Below the pieces are notes generated by a model. It was not told where the DNA came from and did no database searches. It worked only from the letters and a program-made list of their open reading frames with translations. A stretch of DNA of 64,000 nt from Ampullaceana balthica (lineage: Eukaryota; Mollusca; Gastropoda; Lymnaeidae): assembly GCA_944989445.1 (NCBI GenBank), contig CALYLW010000015.1:248001-312000 (forward strand), given 5' to 3'. The position numbers and the translations under genes were made by a program. Shown piece by piece: positions 10,991 through 22,756 of this stretch; position 1 is the first letter of the stretch; every line of letters begins with the position of its first letter.

Positions 10991-11502
10991 AGAACTGGAA
11001 GGGATGCTGACTTGACAATAATGAAAACGTTTATTAGAATTCCTAAAACGTGTATATTAAAGTTGATACATTAATATTTTCTGTTATCCAGTGCTTAACT
11101 TTACTTCAAAGGTCTCATGCAAAATAAATAGTTCGTTGTTATTCATATTTGTAAATAGTTACAATTTTTTATTTACATGTTTTTGATAATGTAAAGGTAA
11201 TAATGTATGGACCAATGGGCGCATAAACTGAAAAGTCATAAGAGATCTTGAAAAGGTGCTGACTTGACAACAATAAAAACGTTTATGTGAATTACTAACA
11301 CGTGGATATTAAATTGTAAATATGATTAACAGTTGATAAGTTAATCTTTTCTGTTATCCTGTGACAAACTTTGCTTACTACGTTTCATGCAAAATAAATA
11401 GTTATTAACATGTGTAAAATTACAGTTTATTTTTTACATGTTTTGAAAATGTTGTGGTAATAATGTATGGAAAATGGGCGAATAAACTGACAAGTCATAA
11501 TC
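10991..11502 (+). repeat. Tandem duplication, about 251-bp unit
   Basis: Two diverged direct copies are visible: the first from about 11004 (atgctgacttgacaataatg), the second from about 11255 (gtgctgacttgacaacaata). Shared landmarks are ttttctgttatcc, atgcaaaataaatagtt, ttacatgtttt and taatgtatgga. No coding potential is seen. Confidence 0.8.
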
Positions 11503-12131
11503 ATCGATGAAGCTTAAACGGCTTCAAATAACAGATATGCGTGATGTGGATCACATTACAGTCACATAATTCATTTTTAACGCACTGTGCTGTATTATTG
11601 GTGCACTCATAATTGGTGCGCACCATTCAATGCCGCAACTTAATGTCCGGCGGACTCCTCAGCAATATTTGTTAATACGTCGAACTTCAAACTTCTTTGC
11701 CGCAGTATCACTTTATGCTGTGTGTAATTCACTATGCATTTACTATTATCATTATTATATCATTATTATTCATGCAAACTTATATAACGCGAAGCCTAAG
11801 CTTGGAGGTTTTCTCATAGCACATATATTCGTATATGTAATCAAAATATATACTCTGGCTATGTCCGTTCGTAACGCTACATTTTAGAAAGCCCACCGCT
11901 AAAAAAAATAACCCTGAAAAATATATTGCACACTATTTTCAAACGTCCGCATAAAATTGTTCAATATGGAAAAGAGATTTAATTTTTCTCTCTTGGTCTC
12001 TACATTTTCTTATTATTTACTATGCGGCTTTCAGGCAGAAGAGACAATTACAAAAGCTGAAATATATCCATTTTGAAAACTCCCGTCATTTTTGACGGGT
12101 AATACACTAGTATATATATAATGTATATATA
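11503..12131. other. Non-coding stretch
   Basis: I recognise nothing here. An 85-codon frame at 11630-11887 has no identifiable domain and contains AT-rich simple sequence. Confidence 0.3.
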
Positions 12132-13616
12132 GGGGCCATCCATATATTACGTACGCACAAAATTCGTATTTTTTTACCCCATTCCTCTCCCCGTTGCATC
12201 CCGTACATTTTGGGACCCCCCCCCCTTCCATGCGTACTTACAAATTTGCTCACCCCCCCCCCTTTTTTTAAAATAAATTTTAAGCAGGAGTCAGAAGATA
12301 TTGGTTTTACTATTTGAAGCCGTCCATAAATGACGTCAACACGCCTAAAAAGGGGCGGGGGAGGGGTCATGCATTTGTGACGAGGGGAGGGGGGTGTTTA
12401 AGAAATGTGACGTCACATCAAAATGCGCACTAACATATTTGAAAATGCGGCTTTTTTGTCAAAGCTTTGGGGCCGTCCATTAATGACGTCCCGCGATTAT
12501 GGCCGATTTTCATCCCCCCCCTCACGTCATGCGTCGTCACTCAAAGCTAGACCACCCCCCCCCCACTCTTTTCCAATATTACGTCACAAAAATGCCCCTT
12601 CCCCCCAAAAAAATATTTTTTAATTTGAAAATTAGCATGTTTCAAATCACTTTTGCCATTTAAGTTTAAGTACGTATTTAGTGTAAGGCTGCACTTTAAT
12701 ATCGTAACACGCGCGAAGCCCATGTAAAACGTCATTAAATAAATTGTAAATAAATATTTAAGTACAACTTTTATTTTAAGTTACGCGTTTTGATGTGACG
12801 TGACATTTCTTAAACTATCCCTCCCCTTCGTCACAAATGGTCGACGACCCCCCCACTTAGGTGCGTAACGTCATTTTGTCAGATTTTTCACTGCCCCTCC
12901 CCCTCGTCACAAAAACTTAGACCACCCCCTCCAATATGACGTCACAAAGCTTTGCAACCCCCCCCCCATAAAAGCTGTATTTTCTATTGGAAAAAGAGCA
13001 TGTTTAAAATTACTTTTTTGTCATTTTAGTATTTATTTAGTGTAGGCCTGCATTCTAATAACTTAACACGTGTGAAGTCTTGTAAAACACCACGTAACAA
13101 ATCAAATATTTAAGTGGAAATTTTATTTAAAGTTGCGATTTTTTATATGACGTCACATTTCTCTAACAACCCCCTCCCCCACGTCACAAATATGTAGACC
13201 CCCCCCCTTTTTATCCCCTAGGTTCGTGAAATCGCAGACTCGTTGTTTGTTTATAACGGCTACGGCACCGGTGGGACGAACGAGAAACTTCATCTAATTT
13301 CAAGAAAAGGAAATATAAATCCGATGGATATATTTTAATACTGAATCAAATGTTAATTACTTTCAAGTAATTAAAAGTTCAAAATTTCGCTTGCAATAAA
13401 TTATAAAACATTATTGCATATCAGTCTTGACTCAGTCGGTCTCGAATGCCGTTTGCAGCCAGAGCGGTTTACGTTACTATGCTTAGTATTATGCAAATTA
13501 AATTTGTTGTGCTTACGTACACATTCAGTCGAGACCCCGTACGCATGCATACGCAAAATGCCAAACATTTAAGACCCCCTCCCCCCTCCTTGCGTACGTA
13601 ATATATGGATGACCCC
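12132..13616. mobile_element. TIR element (GGGGCCATCCATATATTACG) with nested GTCC-CATAAATGACGTCA pieces
   Basis: The left end ggggccatccatatattacg and right end cgtaatatatggatgacccc (13597-13616) are inverted copies. Flanks are AT-rich, so the duplication is ambiguous. Inside, starts of the related GGGGCCGTCCATAAATGAC family are seen at about 12317 and 12471. Repeated gtgacgtcacat and poly-C blocks follow at 12540-13210, suggesting several degraded nested copies. No transposase is present. Confidence 0.7.
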
Positions 13617-14200
13617 ATATATATTTTTAGTACGTATAAATGATATTATACATTTTTATGTTAGACATAAAAATAATAATATTGAAGATTTCTGATTATC
13701 CTCATGGTCATGGGACAACCTTTCATTTATCAATATTCAATAGCCTAAACAGCTATTGATTATTAAAATTAAATCTTGGTGTATTCATCATCAGTGGCGG
13801 GAGCGGTCCGCCCCGGGTGACACCATTAGGGGGGTGACACCAAAGTCTAAAACTTTAGTATGTCTGATTTTATGTCAGAAAAAAAGAAGACACGTTTTTT
13901 CATTTAGAAAGAAATTAAGAAATACGTTAAACGCGAAAACTTTTTATTAAAAAAATATCAGTTAACTTTCAGTAATGAAACTGTCCCAACACATTACAAC
14001 AAATTAGGAAAAAGAAACAGCAGCAGCAGCAGAGAGATCTTTAAAATGGCTGGACATGAAAGAGGCGGTGTCTCTGTATTAAAAGATATAAAGCAAACTG
14101 GGCTTTAACATACCGACAGCATGGACTAATCCCACCTCACTACTCCCTCAACCACAAGGGGTGTGGAAAGGGGGGGGGGAATACGATTTTTTTATTTAAA
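13617..14200. other. Non-coding region with possible hAT end
   Basis: At 13794 cagtggcgggagcggtccgc resembles a hAT terminus, but no matching partner was found. A short (cag)n run lies near 14022 and a G-homopolymer near 14172. No gene is supported. Confidence 0.35.
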
Positions 14201-14462
14201 AAAATCAAAAGATGGGTTTTCTTTATTGTAGTTTTTAGAGGAAAATTATGAATTTATAAAGCTTATATAAGAAAAAAGTTGCATATGGGCCAATGACCCC
14301 CAAGGAGAGGGAATTTTTACATTCTTTTTTGCCAATTATATTCATGAGAGTGCACTCAACAACTTCCCAAAGTTTCATGTTTCTTACACGGGAAGTTGGA
14401 GAATTAGTGATGAGTCAGTGGTTGAGTGAGCGAGTAAGGGCTTTGCCTTTCATTAGTATAGA
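14200..14462 (-). mobile_element. Helitron 5'-end fragment
   Basis: The plus-strand end agtgagcgagtaagggctt then cctttcattagtataga matches the right ends of the Helitrons ending at 16166 and 55140. Its complement begins TC. The other end was not found, and the element lies four bases upstream of the next Helitron in head-to-tail order. Confidence 0.6.
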
Positions 14463-14466
14463 CTGA

Positions 14467-16166
14467 CTAGCAAAATACCCGCGCTTCGCAGTGGATAGTT
14501 AGGATTTCAGTTAGCGCCGAGAACCCGAGTTACACCAATTCAAAACACCAATAGATTTCTTATCTTATCTATACAGACGCTCCTCATTGTGTCCACAGAT
14601 CATGACGGACGGTCTGTTGACAAGTGATGCATCGTTCACAGGCCACGGCTACGAGGGTTCCACGCATTACTCAGCGGCCTTTATTTCAGTAACTAGTGTT
14701 AGGTATCCATTGGAGCTGGGTGGACTCAGGAACGTCCTAGGCACCGGGAACAAATCCTTTCTTTCACATTGATTAGAAACCGTAACCATCGGTACGCCAA
14801 CCGAGCGCGCATGCCACTCGACTACCGTATTTCAATCTGGATCATGGTGAAAATACTTGTTTGTCAATATTTGTAAAAATCAAATGGAGAATAAAATTAT
14901 ATTAAGAGCCCCGTGGAAAATGGGCGACGGATGTGCATATCACATAAGGCCTGAAGATTTCAATCCAGGTCATTATGGAGATACATGTCAATATCTATTT
15001 AAATTCTTTAAAATCTAATGGGAAATACAGCTTTAAAAGTTAACGAAAAAAATATTTTGAGCCCCAGCCCCAAAGGAACAGATGTATGGAGTTCATTGTT
15101 CTATAGACTTTTAATCTTTTTATATCAAATTTGGTCAATAATTCATCCATATACCCAGTAGCCACTGTTTAATTTACCATTAAGCTCCTATTAAGTGGTG
15201 TTTTAAAAAAATTTAATGCCAGAAACCTTTTGCGGGAGCGTACTCAAAAACTTCCCAAAGTTTAATCGCTGTGGGATGAGTAAAATACTATTTATACGGC
15301 TTAAAAAACTAAACTAAAACTAAAATAAGGGCCCGGAGGCCCTATCGGTGTAAATGTTAAGTTCAAAACAACATTTTAATTCAATCTGGATCATGATGGA
15401 TATAATTGTTTGTCAATATTTGCAGTAAAAAACTGTGTGAAATCGAATGGTTAAAATTTCTTAAACGTTTAAGAAAAAGAGATTAGGGGCCCCCGGCTTA
15501 AAAAGAATGAAAAATAAAATTTAAATGCACTATTGTATTTTTATATAGTCCATCAAGTTTTTTTATTCCAGGTTATGTCAAAATCCATTTACACAGTATC
15601 CAAAGTTTAGTAAAATTTTATTTAGCTCATATAAGGCGAAAACAACTACATTTGGGCCCCGGCTCCCCAGTTAGTGATAATTTAAATATTTTTTCACCTG
15701 TTACCATTGCAGGAGTGTACACAACAACTTCCAAAGTTCTTCTAATTCTTCTACCAACACGGGAAGATGGAGAATTAGAGTTTATTCAGTTTTATATAGC
15801 CAATAAAAGGGAAAGAACTTTTTTGGGCCCCCGGCTCCCCATGAGTGGAAAATTTAAAATTCTTTTTCGCCAATTGTCGTCGTAAGAGCGTACTTAATTA
15901 CTACCCAAAATTTCATGCTCCTACCTAAACGGGATTTTGGAGATTTAATGATGAGTCAGTTTTTATAAAACAAAAAATACATTTGGGCCCCTGGACCCCA
16001 GTCAAATGTTAAATAAATATTTCTTTCACCTGTTACCATTGCAGGAAAGTACTCAACAACTTCCCAAAGTTTCATGCTTCTACCTACACGGGAAGTTGGA
16101 GAATTAGTGATGAGTCAGTGAGTGAGTGAGTCAGTCAGTCAGGGCTTTGCCTTTTATTAGTATAGA
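14467..16166 (-). mobile_element. Non-autonomous Helitron (Helitron-1)
   Basis: On the minus strand it begins TCTATACTAATAAAAGGC and ends with a GCGaagCGC hairpin, gggtattttg and the terminal CTAG. It sits between A and T as Helitrons do (plus-strand neighbours: a at 14466, t at 16167). The interior holds several diverged copies of a block with ggcccccggc, gtgataatttaaatattt and cctacacgggaagttggaga. It carries a SINE at 14560-14828. The paralogous Helitron at 48683-55140 shares both ends and internal blocks. There is no Rep/helicase frame, so movement would depend on an autonomous partner. Confidence 0.85.
14560..14828 (-). mobile_element. tRNA-derived SINE (SINE-1) with TSD ATTTC
   Basis: On the minus strand the head resembles that at 4441-4700 (gtcgagtggcatgcgcgctc). 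The body shares ctgtgaacgatgcatcactt, and the 3' end reads ggacacaatgaggagcgtct then gtatagataagataaga. The last part matches the LINE-A terminus (ggagcgtctgta, gataagataag). It is flanked by ATTTC at 14555-14559 and 14829-14833. The homologous Helitron at about 48761-48780 has a single ATTTC and no SINE, an empty site confirming the insertion. Confidence 0.92.
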
Positions 16167-16916
16167 TCAGGGGTGGCCAGACCTGTAGTAAGTGAGAGCC
16201 ATTTTATTAATATTCAAAAATATTGAGAGCCGCATTGAGACATTATCACTCACGTCCCCACCGATGTTCCATTTAAGCTGCGCGGCTGCGCAGATATCTG
16301 ACCGACGCCGTGCAGCAGTTTAGAATTACCGTGCAGGAATATTTTGTAAAATATTGAACACCAAATGAATGTTTTGCAACTTTGCACACGAGATTGTTTT
16401 GTTTTTTTTTCCTTTACACACGGACCAACGAACCTTAGAGGGAACATTGGTCCCCACTCGCAATGAAAAATTCCTTTGGTGATTCATTTTTCAATATTAT
16501 TTTGTATTTGAATTTAATGACTTGAACTTGAACATTTCAATTGCTTTAATCATAACCATATGTTGAAGAAATATATGCGTTACAGTTACTCAATTAACAA
16601 ACATTTAAATATGAAAATTTATGAATAGAAATACGTTGCATAAGACTCACTGTGAACATTAATTGTTATGATTATGGTAAGAAGCGTTTGAACTAGCAAG
16701 TTTCTTAAAATCTGGTTGGTAGCTAGTAGTAGTGGTGCGAAGAAGTTCTGTCAGGTGCTGATTACTATAGTTACTGCTCGGTGCTTTGATTTTATGAACT
16801 TCATTGTGGGGTACAAAGGTTCACAACAGTAGGTTGTACCGAAAATGGATATAAGTCGGCATCTAGCTTTCTGAAGTTAAGGATATTTTACTACTGGCAC
16901 GAGCTCCAGAAATATA

Positions 16917-18100
16917 TCACATATATTGTGATTTGTGTATCATCGCCCAAACCTGATCTTCCTGTAACGCTGACAGCTCCATTTCAGCAGCAGAAGGTTC
17001 CTTAACAATGTTCATAGGAAGCTGGAAACCATCTTTGATTATGTCTATCATGAATGGATTTATGAGAAAAGCGGAACAGGATTTTAGTTGCCGCAAGTCA
17101 ATAAATCGGGTTTGGAAATCTTCCTGTAATCCTTGTAACCTATCTCTATATGCACCGAGCTTTCTAATTTGAATTTCACCCTGAGAGTATGAGCTAACTC
17201 TATTATGAAGACGAGGAAAGTGCTTAAACTCCCTTGACAGGATATCTCTTTGAAGCATCTGTATTTTGTTCTGAAAGCTAAAAACAGTCTGTATAAGATC
17301 AGAAATAAGCGTATCCTTTCCTTGCAACGAAAGGTTCAGGGTTTTTTATGCTGCATAATGTCAGTTAGAAACATCAAATCGTCCATCCAAGCTTCGTCCA
17401 CCAGCTGTGGATAAGACTTGTCTTTTTCTGTAAGGAAAACAGTAATGGGTTTAAGCCAGTCTACAAATCTGTTTAAAACATTGCTGGCAGATAACCACCT
17501 AACAACACAGTGAAATGAAAGGTCATTTGGTTTGTCTTCGAGATCTAGCTGACCAATGAAGTTTTTGCGCTTTCGGTGATTCTTTTCACTTGAACGAACG
17601 AAATTCACAATTTGTCGAACCGTCGTCATTACACTTTCGAATTTAAAATACTTGGCTGCAAGATTTTCTCTTTGAATGATGCAGTGTACAGGAAGGATAT
17701 CCGGATATTTTGTATCATTCTTTAAAACCCCCATCAGACCTTCATTTTTACCAAGCATTGACGGTGCTCCATCCGTTGCCACACTTACAAGTCTATTTAG
17801 TGGTACACCAGCATCCATCAGAATTTTATTCAGGGCGTTTTTGACATCAATATCACGAGTGGTATCTTTCAGTGCCACATAGTTTAATAGCTCTTCTTTT
17901 ACAGCCACGTCTAATGAAACATAACAAACGTGCACGACCAATTGTGGCGTATCTTGAATATCTGATGACTCATCAAGAGCCAACCTGAATGCTACACAGT
18001 TCTTTAAATCGTTCCTAATTTTCCCTTCAATTTCAGCGTTAATATCTGAAATACGCCTCTAAGTGATATGGCGTGACATTGGAATTTGTGTTATAAGTCA
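16917..18100 (-). pseudogene. hAT transposase, frameshifted (GTF2IRD2/ZBED-like)
   Basis: Two main frames are readable: 17336-17983, and 16917-17327 in a shifted frame. The first contains the segment FRLALDESSDIQDTPQL, then VSVATDGAPSMLGKNEGLMG and HCIIQRENLAAK, as in hAT transposases of the type related to vertebrate GTF2IRD2/ZBED proteins. The second contains LNLSLQGKDTLISDL and KHFPRL, the downstream part of the same protein. A frameshift lies near 17335, and a stop separates SRHIT from RRISDINAEIEG near 18060. The C-terminal dimerisation end is not clear. The role would be cut-and-paste transposition of hAT-1; the gene is now dead. Confidence 0.88.
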
Positions 18101-19059
18101 CCGAAGTCTGGAATTATTTCGATCTAATATTGAAATTACTTCTTCGATATTCTTTTAATAAAGTCCCCATCAGAATAAGGTCGTTAAGAACGAGCAATAT
18201 TCCGAGGGAAGACATAATTTACCTCAGTTGCAGTGACAGCAGAGGTGCCACCGCTCCGGTTTATCCAGGAATTCCGGATTCATGAAGCTAAATATTTGTT
18301 ATTTTCCGGATTCGCGAGATTTTGATTTTGCTCTTTCCGGATTTGCGAGGTTTTTTCCTCGCTCTTCCCGAATTTGCGAGTTTAGTTTTTCAAATTTGGC
18401 TTCTTCTGTTAAAAGGAGGGGGGGTCATAACGCGCGGCGCGGAAAGCCTATTCAGTGAGATGCGGACTCGCTATAAATAGGACTGGTACCAGTGGCGTAG
18501 CGAGGGGGGCAGGGGGAACATAAGTCTCCGGGCGCCACGTTAGGGGGCACCAAAATGAGTATTAAAACTCATTATTTAATTTTATTTTGATGTAAACTAA
18601 TATATCCCAAATACGTTTGCAAGATTGAATTTAGGAGCTCCGAAAATATCTTCATTACAAATCAGTTAGCAAGCTTGATTTTGGCATTGAGCGTTAAGCG
18701 GCGCAAATTCTACTCATAAATAAATGACACATCCACAATGTAGGATTGCTGCTGGCGATTTTTAAAAAAAACTGTGAGTTGCTGGGAGTGAGAGTCGGGG
18801 AGCAGTAAGAGACAAAGGCGATTCTATTAATGGAACAGACAGAGACGACACTAAAAGCAACCAAAATGACCTAGACAAGAAAAAGGAGTGGCATAAAGCA
18901 GTGGCTCTCAACCTGTGGTCCGTGAACTAGAGGTCCGCGAAGATGTGCCTGGTGGTCCACGAGCAAAGCATGAAATTTACTCACTGTATGATTCATCGAG
19001 AAAGACTAGCAAGTAAAAGAATTAAAGCAGACTTAAAATATATTTTTGATCTGGCCTAA

Positions 19060-19490
19060 ATAGTTTTTAAATTTTATCAAGGCTCGTCTATTAAATTCTC
19101 GTTTCTTTGATTTCTTATGTTCGGATATGAATCTTGAATATTATCAGATACTGATGGATACTGAAATTCGCTGGTTATCAGACTGTTTGAATTACGTGAT
19201 GACGTAAGAGAGTTTCTTGTAGAAAAACTCAAAGCTTGTTGATCATTTGAACCATAGCTTATGGGTGGCTGTTTTGGCGTACTTGGCTGAAATTTTTGAA
19301 GAACTCAAAAAACTTAATTCAACTCGGCAAGGAAAGCAGACACATTATATTACTCTCAGTGAAAAAATGTCTGATTTTACGAAAAAGCTTGATCTTTGGA
19401 AATGAAGATTACTTCAAGGTAACTTTGAGATGTTTGATCAATTATACGAAATCACCGAGAAACCAGAAAATGTTGAAATAAATAAACAAC
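19060..19490 (+). pseudogene. hAT transposase remnant (SCAN/ZBED-hAT type)
   Basis: Several frames together show pieces typical of hAT transposases: LMDTEIRWLS, ELRDDVREFLVEKLK, LWVAVLAYLAEIFEELKKLN, YITLSEKMSDFTKKLDLWK and NFEMFDQLYEI. Stops and frameshifts separate them; the longest uninterrupted piece is at 19296-19481. Only the middle of the protein is preserved. It belongs to hAT-2, whose termini surround it. Confidence 0.75.
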
Positions 19491-20006
19491 TGTTGATAAA
19501 TTTGATTTCTTGTCATATTCAATCAATACAGGGCCAATTTTAATTCCAATTTGGTTGTTTATTAAAGTTCAGTGGTTTTTCGTGGGTTTCCAGTCCTAAT
19601 CTCGCACATATTGTCTCATCAAATAAAATTACCAACATCGTAATCAAACCAATTCATTGAACTGACTAGAAAGTGGGCTTATGAAATTTGGAGTACTCCG
19701 AACTGACTCAGATAGTTTTTAAAATACTTTGTGAAAGTGGATTTTCTACATTGCTTACAATTTAAAAAATACATCTTTCGTACTAAATAAACTAATATAT
19801 CAGTCTGTAAATACAAACTACTGTTTATTACTTTTTTTATAGTTAGCAAGTAGAATTAAATAAGAAGACTATGAGACTAATACAAATGACATTGTTCTTT
19901 ACAAAATAAAACCAATTACAATATTGTTTTTGGACCACGCAAAACGTAGCATATTAGTATAGTTTTACTAACTAATATGTATAGGGCCTACTACTTATAG
20001 CTAGCA

Positions 20007-20046
20007 AAAATCTTCTGTATAGAAGGAGCGTCTGCAAAAGATAAGA
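20007..20046 (+). mobile_element. Solo 3' tail of LINE-A (or SINE-1)
   Basis: The sequence aatcttctgtatagaaggag then cgtctgcaaaagataagata is the last 40 bases of LINE-A with no body attached. It is either an extremely 5'-truncated LINE-A insertion or the tail of a SINE-1 copy. Confidence 0.75.
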
Positions 20047-20389
20047 TATACACAGTATAATTATATTTAACTTTCCAGCTCGGCAGTAGCACAATTTTTA
20101 GTAGTGGTCCGTAGCTAAGACACACGTTTTTCAAGTGGTCCTTGAATCTCCAAAGGTTAAGAACCAATGGCTTACAGAATGGTTAATTCTCGTCCCTTTG
20201 CTGCATGCTGTGACTCATTTTGAAAAGAAAAATCTTACTTCCCCAATTTCACTGTGGATTGAATAAAGTGGGGGAGGGAGGGAAGGTCTCTCCTCTCACG
20301 GCTTGTGTCGGTAGTCAAAGCAAGTTGGATTCCTTTTAAATGAAACATCAGACACCGCCTCTCTTTCCTGTCTCTCTGTGATCAAACTT

Positions 20390-21435
20390 GATCAGTATGA
20401 CCCACTGTTAGAAAAACACTTACAACATGCCCGAGAAAATCCAGGTTCAGTAACTTATTTATCAGCGGAAATCCAAATGAATTTATCCACCTACTTTCAT
20501 CGACTGTAATGAATCAGCTGTTCAGTGAAATCAGAAAAAAATTACTACGGTATCTTACTTGACTCAACACCCGATCTAAGACACCGGGAGCAGCTTTCTC
20601 ATTCATCAGATTTGTTGATGTGGATTTTCAAACTCAAAAGAAACCATCAAAGAATCATTTTTAGGTTTTGTCCAGATACATTCCAAAGACGCAGCAAGCC
20701 TTGACAGAGTTATCTTTGAGAAACTGGAATCTAATAACATACCTCTAGCTGACTGTCGGTCACAATGTTATGAAAATGCTGCTGTAATGACTGACTGGGC
20801 ATATATCCGGCCTTTAACACCGAATATGTGCCAGAAATCACAGAGCATTGTTCATCAACTGTGACAATCACAGATTAAACTTAGCAGGAATACACTCAGC
20901 TAAACAGGATCCAGTTGTTTTCACGTTTTTTGGAACAGTTGAAAGTATAAAGTTTTGTTTTCTCTTGTTCAAAAACTCGTTGGGGAGAATTAAAAAGAGT
21001 TGTGCCAATCACAATGAAGAGGGAGTCTGAAACACGTTGCATGGAGTACACAATCAGAAGCTGTTAAAGCAATTTATGAATGACTAGATGAACTGGTAGG
21101 GCTGTTGGAAAAATTATCAGAACATACACATATGGCACCTGACACCAACAGTGATGCATATTGTTTCATATGGAGATGACGTATTTCCGAATCTGCGGAT
21201 TTCACTTCAAATACTTATAACAATAGCTGTTTCAACTGAAACTGTGAGCGGCCCTTTAGCAAACTGAAGCTTATTCTGTTTTATTTACGTGCTTCAATGG
21301 GACAAGATCGTATGAGTGATCTTGCACTACTTTGCACCTAAAGAGAAACACTTGAGAATATTAATTTTGACAACGTGATTAAGGAGTTTGCCCCATTCAA
21401 ATCAAGGAGAATCAATTTTTTGTAGACTATGTCTA
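20390..21435 (+). pseudogene. ZMYM1-like hAT transposase, multiply frameshifted
   Basis: Read across frames it contains PLLEKHLQHARENPGSVTYL, the catalytic-core part YYGILLDSTPDLRHREQLS, IRFVDVDFQTQK, ADCRSQCYENAAVMT, FINCDNHRLNLAG and PVVFTFFGTVES. The C-terminal dimerisation end reads KLILFYLRASMGQDRMSDLA followed by VIKEFAPFKSRRINFL. This order matches hAT transposases resembling zinc-finger MYM-type protein 1. Stops and frameshifts break it, and the longest clean piece is 20848-21030. It would have mobilised hAT-3 and its MITEs; it cannot now make a full protein. Confidence 0.85.
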
Positions 21436-21475
21436 TTCGAGTCATGTATAATTAATAATTAATATAATTAATTGG

Positions 21476-21750
21476 GAGGAACTCGCCGGGGACAGGTGCA
21501 GTTGGAGACAGGCATTGAGTGGCATTGACTGCTGGGCTAGAAGCAGGAGAAAGAAACCTGCAACAGGTCGCAGACGAAACTCGCCTAAAGAGGAAAAGCA
21601 GAGCAATTCAGCCAACCACTAGCACTACCTTTCAGTGTCAGAAGTGCAGCAAAGGCGAGTGGGCTTGTACAGCCACAGCAGAAGCTGCAAGATCATGTGC
21701 GTAAATCCCACAGGAGCACAGAAAATTCCGTCGTCTCACGAGACTTAAGG
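21476..21750 (+). pseudogene. C-terminal fragment of a non-LTR retrotransposon
   Basis: The frames give LAGDRCSWRQALS, then LEAGERNLQQVADETRLKRK, FQCQKCSK and RVGLYSHSRSC. This is the zinc-binding C-terminal end seen in many RTE-like LINE polyproteins (CxxC...GLxSHxRxC). Shifts separate the pieces. It lies inside hAT-3 next to its right end, so it is an insertion into that element or a captured fragment. Confidence 0.65.
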
Positions 21751-22001
21751 AAGCCAAACCCTAATTAATAGAGTATTTTTTTCTTCAAATAAATTGTTTA
21801 TAACCGTATAGAGAAATATTAGTCTGTATTCTATTTCATTAAAATACCAAATGCTTCGAAAATGAACCATATAAACCGTAAAATTTCAAATTTTTTTTGG
21901 AGGGGGGGGGGTTCAGTGAGCCCCCAGAATCTTTCGGTCCGACAAGGGGCGCATATTTTGTGTCACGTCCCCGGGCGCACATGACCCTGGCTACGCCACT
22001 G

Positions 22002-22756
22002 ACTGGTACCGTGACTGTGACCTCTCCCTTCCTTTTGCTAGCATCAGTGACACCTTCTTTGCTAAAAGCAGTGTCTCTGCTGACACATCCCAGACTTTAA
22101 CTCAGCAAGCTTGCTTTTTCTCAATTTACTCTGCAGTGGATAACGCAATGCAAACTCTTAATGACTGTTTTATTTCAGTGTCGCTTCAAATTGCTAGCTT
22201 TGTAATTTGCTAGCGGTGTCTGGAAGATAAGGCAAATAGGCTTACTATCTTTATCAATAAATGCAAAATCCTATTCCCATTATGGTAGAAAGCTTATTTT
22301 TTCTTTTTTATATTTTTGTTTCCTGCAATTAGTCGCCATATTTTGTGGATTTTTATCGAAACGGGAAAAAGAAATTTAACAATTTACATCACCAACCACT
22401 TACAAACCAATTGCTCCCTTCAACTTTTAAAATTTAAATAAGCAAAAAATATTTTCAACCCTTTGTTTCTGTCCAGACTTTTTTTAAACGTTCATTTATT
22501 TTTGTTATTACAATGAAAATCATTGAACAAATGAAAATTATTTTTGTTAAAACCCAATAATAGAGTTTGTGTTTTTTTTTAGTAGGATGGGGATATGATT
22601 GGCTCGTCTGTCCCAACTGATAACTCAATAATTCGGTGTATTTCGAAGCGAAGTTAGCGTCTTGTCATATAATAAAAGCAGGGGTGTTATTATTAATAAA
22701 ACACAATACCAACCCCTTTTAATTCTCTTGGGTGAGTTCGTGTTTTTCTTGATTCA
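22002..22756. other. hAT-1 interior, non-coding
   Basis: This part of hAT-1 lies between the nested hAT-3 and LINE-A. No coding region or further insertion is recognised. Confidence 0.4.

Larger units (their letters stand above)
18899..20169 (+). mobile_element. hAT transposon (hAT-2), nested
   Basis: Left end CAGTGGCTCTCAACCTGTGG and right end ccaaaggttaagaaccaatg form imperfect inverted repeats. Flanks GCATAAAG and GCTTACAG agree at six of eight positions, consistent with an aged 8-bp duplication. It contains remnants of a transposase (19060-19490) and a solo LINE-A-type tail at 20007-20046. Confidence 0.8.
18490..22001 (+). mobile_element. hAT transposon (hAT-3, CAGTGGCGTAGC ends), TSD ACTGGTAC
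   Basis: It begins CAGTGGCGTAGCGAGG and ends CCTGGCTACGCCACTG, flanked by perfect 8-bp copies of ACTGGTAC (18482-18489; 22002-22009). It contains a broken ZMYM1-like hAT transposase (20390-21435), a nested hAT (18899-20169) and a LINE fragment (21476-21750). Short relatives with the same termini occur at 35156-35337 and 57080-58518. This copy therefore identifies the probable autonomous ancestor of those MITEs. Confidence 0.95.

Noticed and set aside
12107..12623. Pro/Gly-rich open frames near 12.1-12.7 kb
   Set aside because: Generated by poly-C/poly-G runs in TIR elements; no start, domain or conservation.
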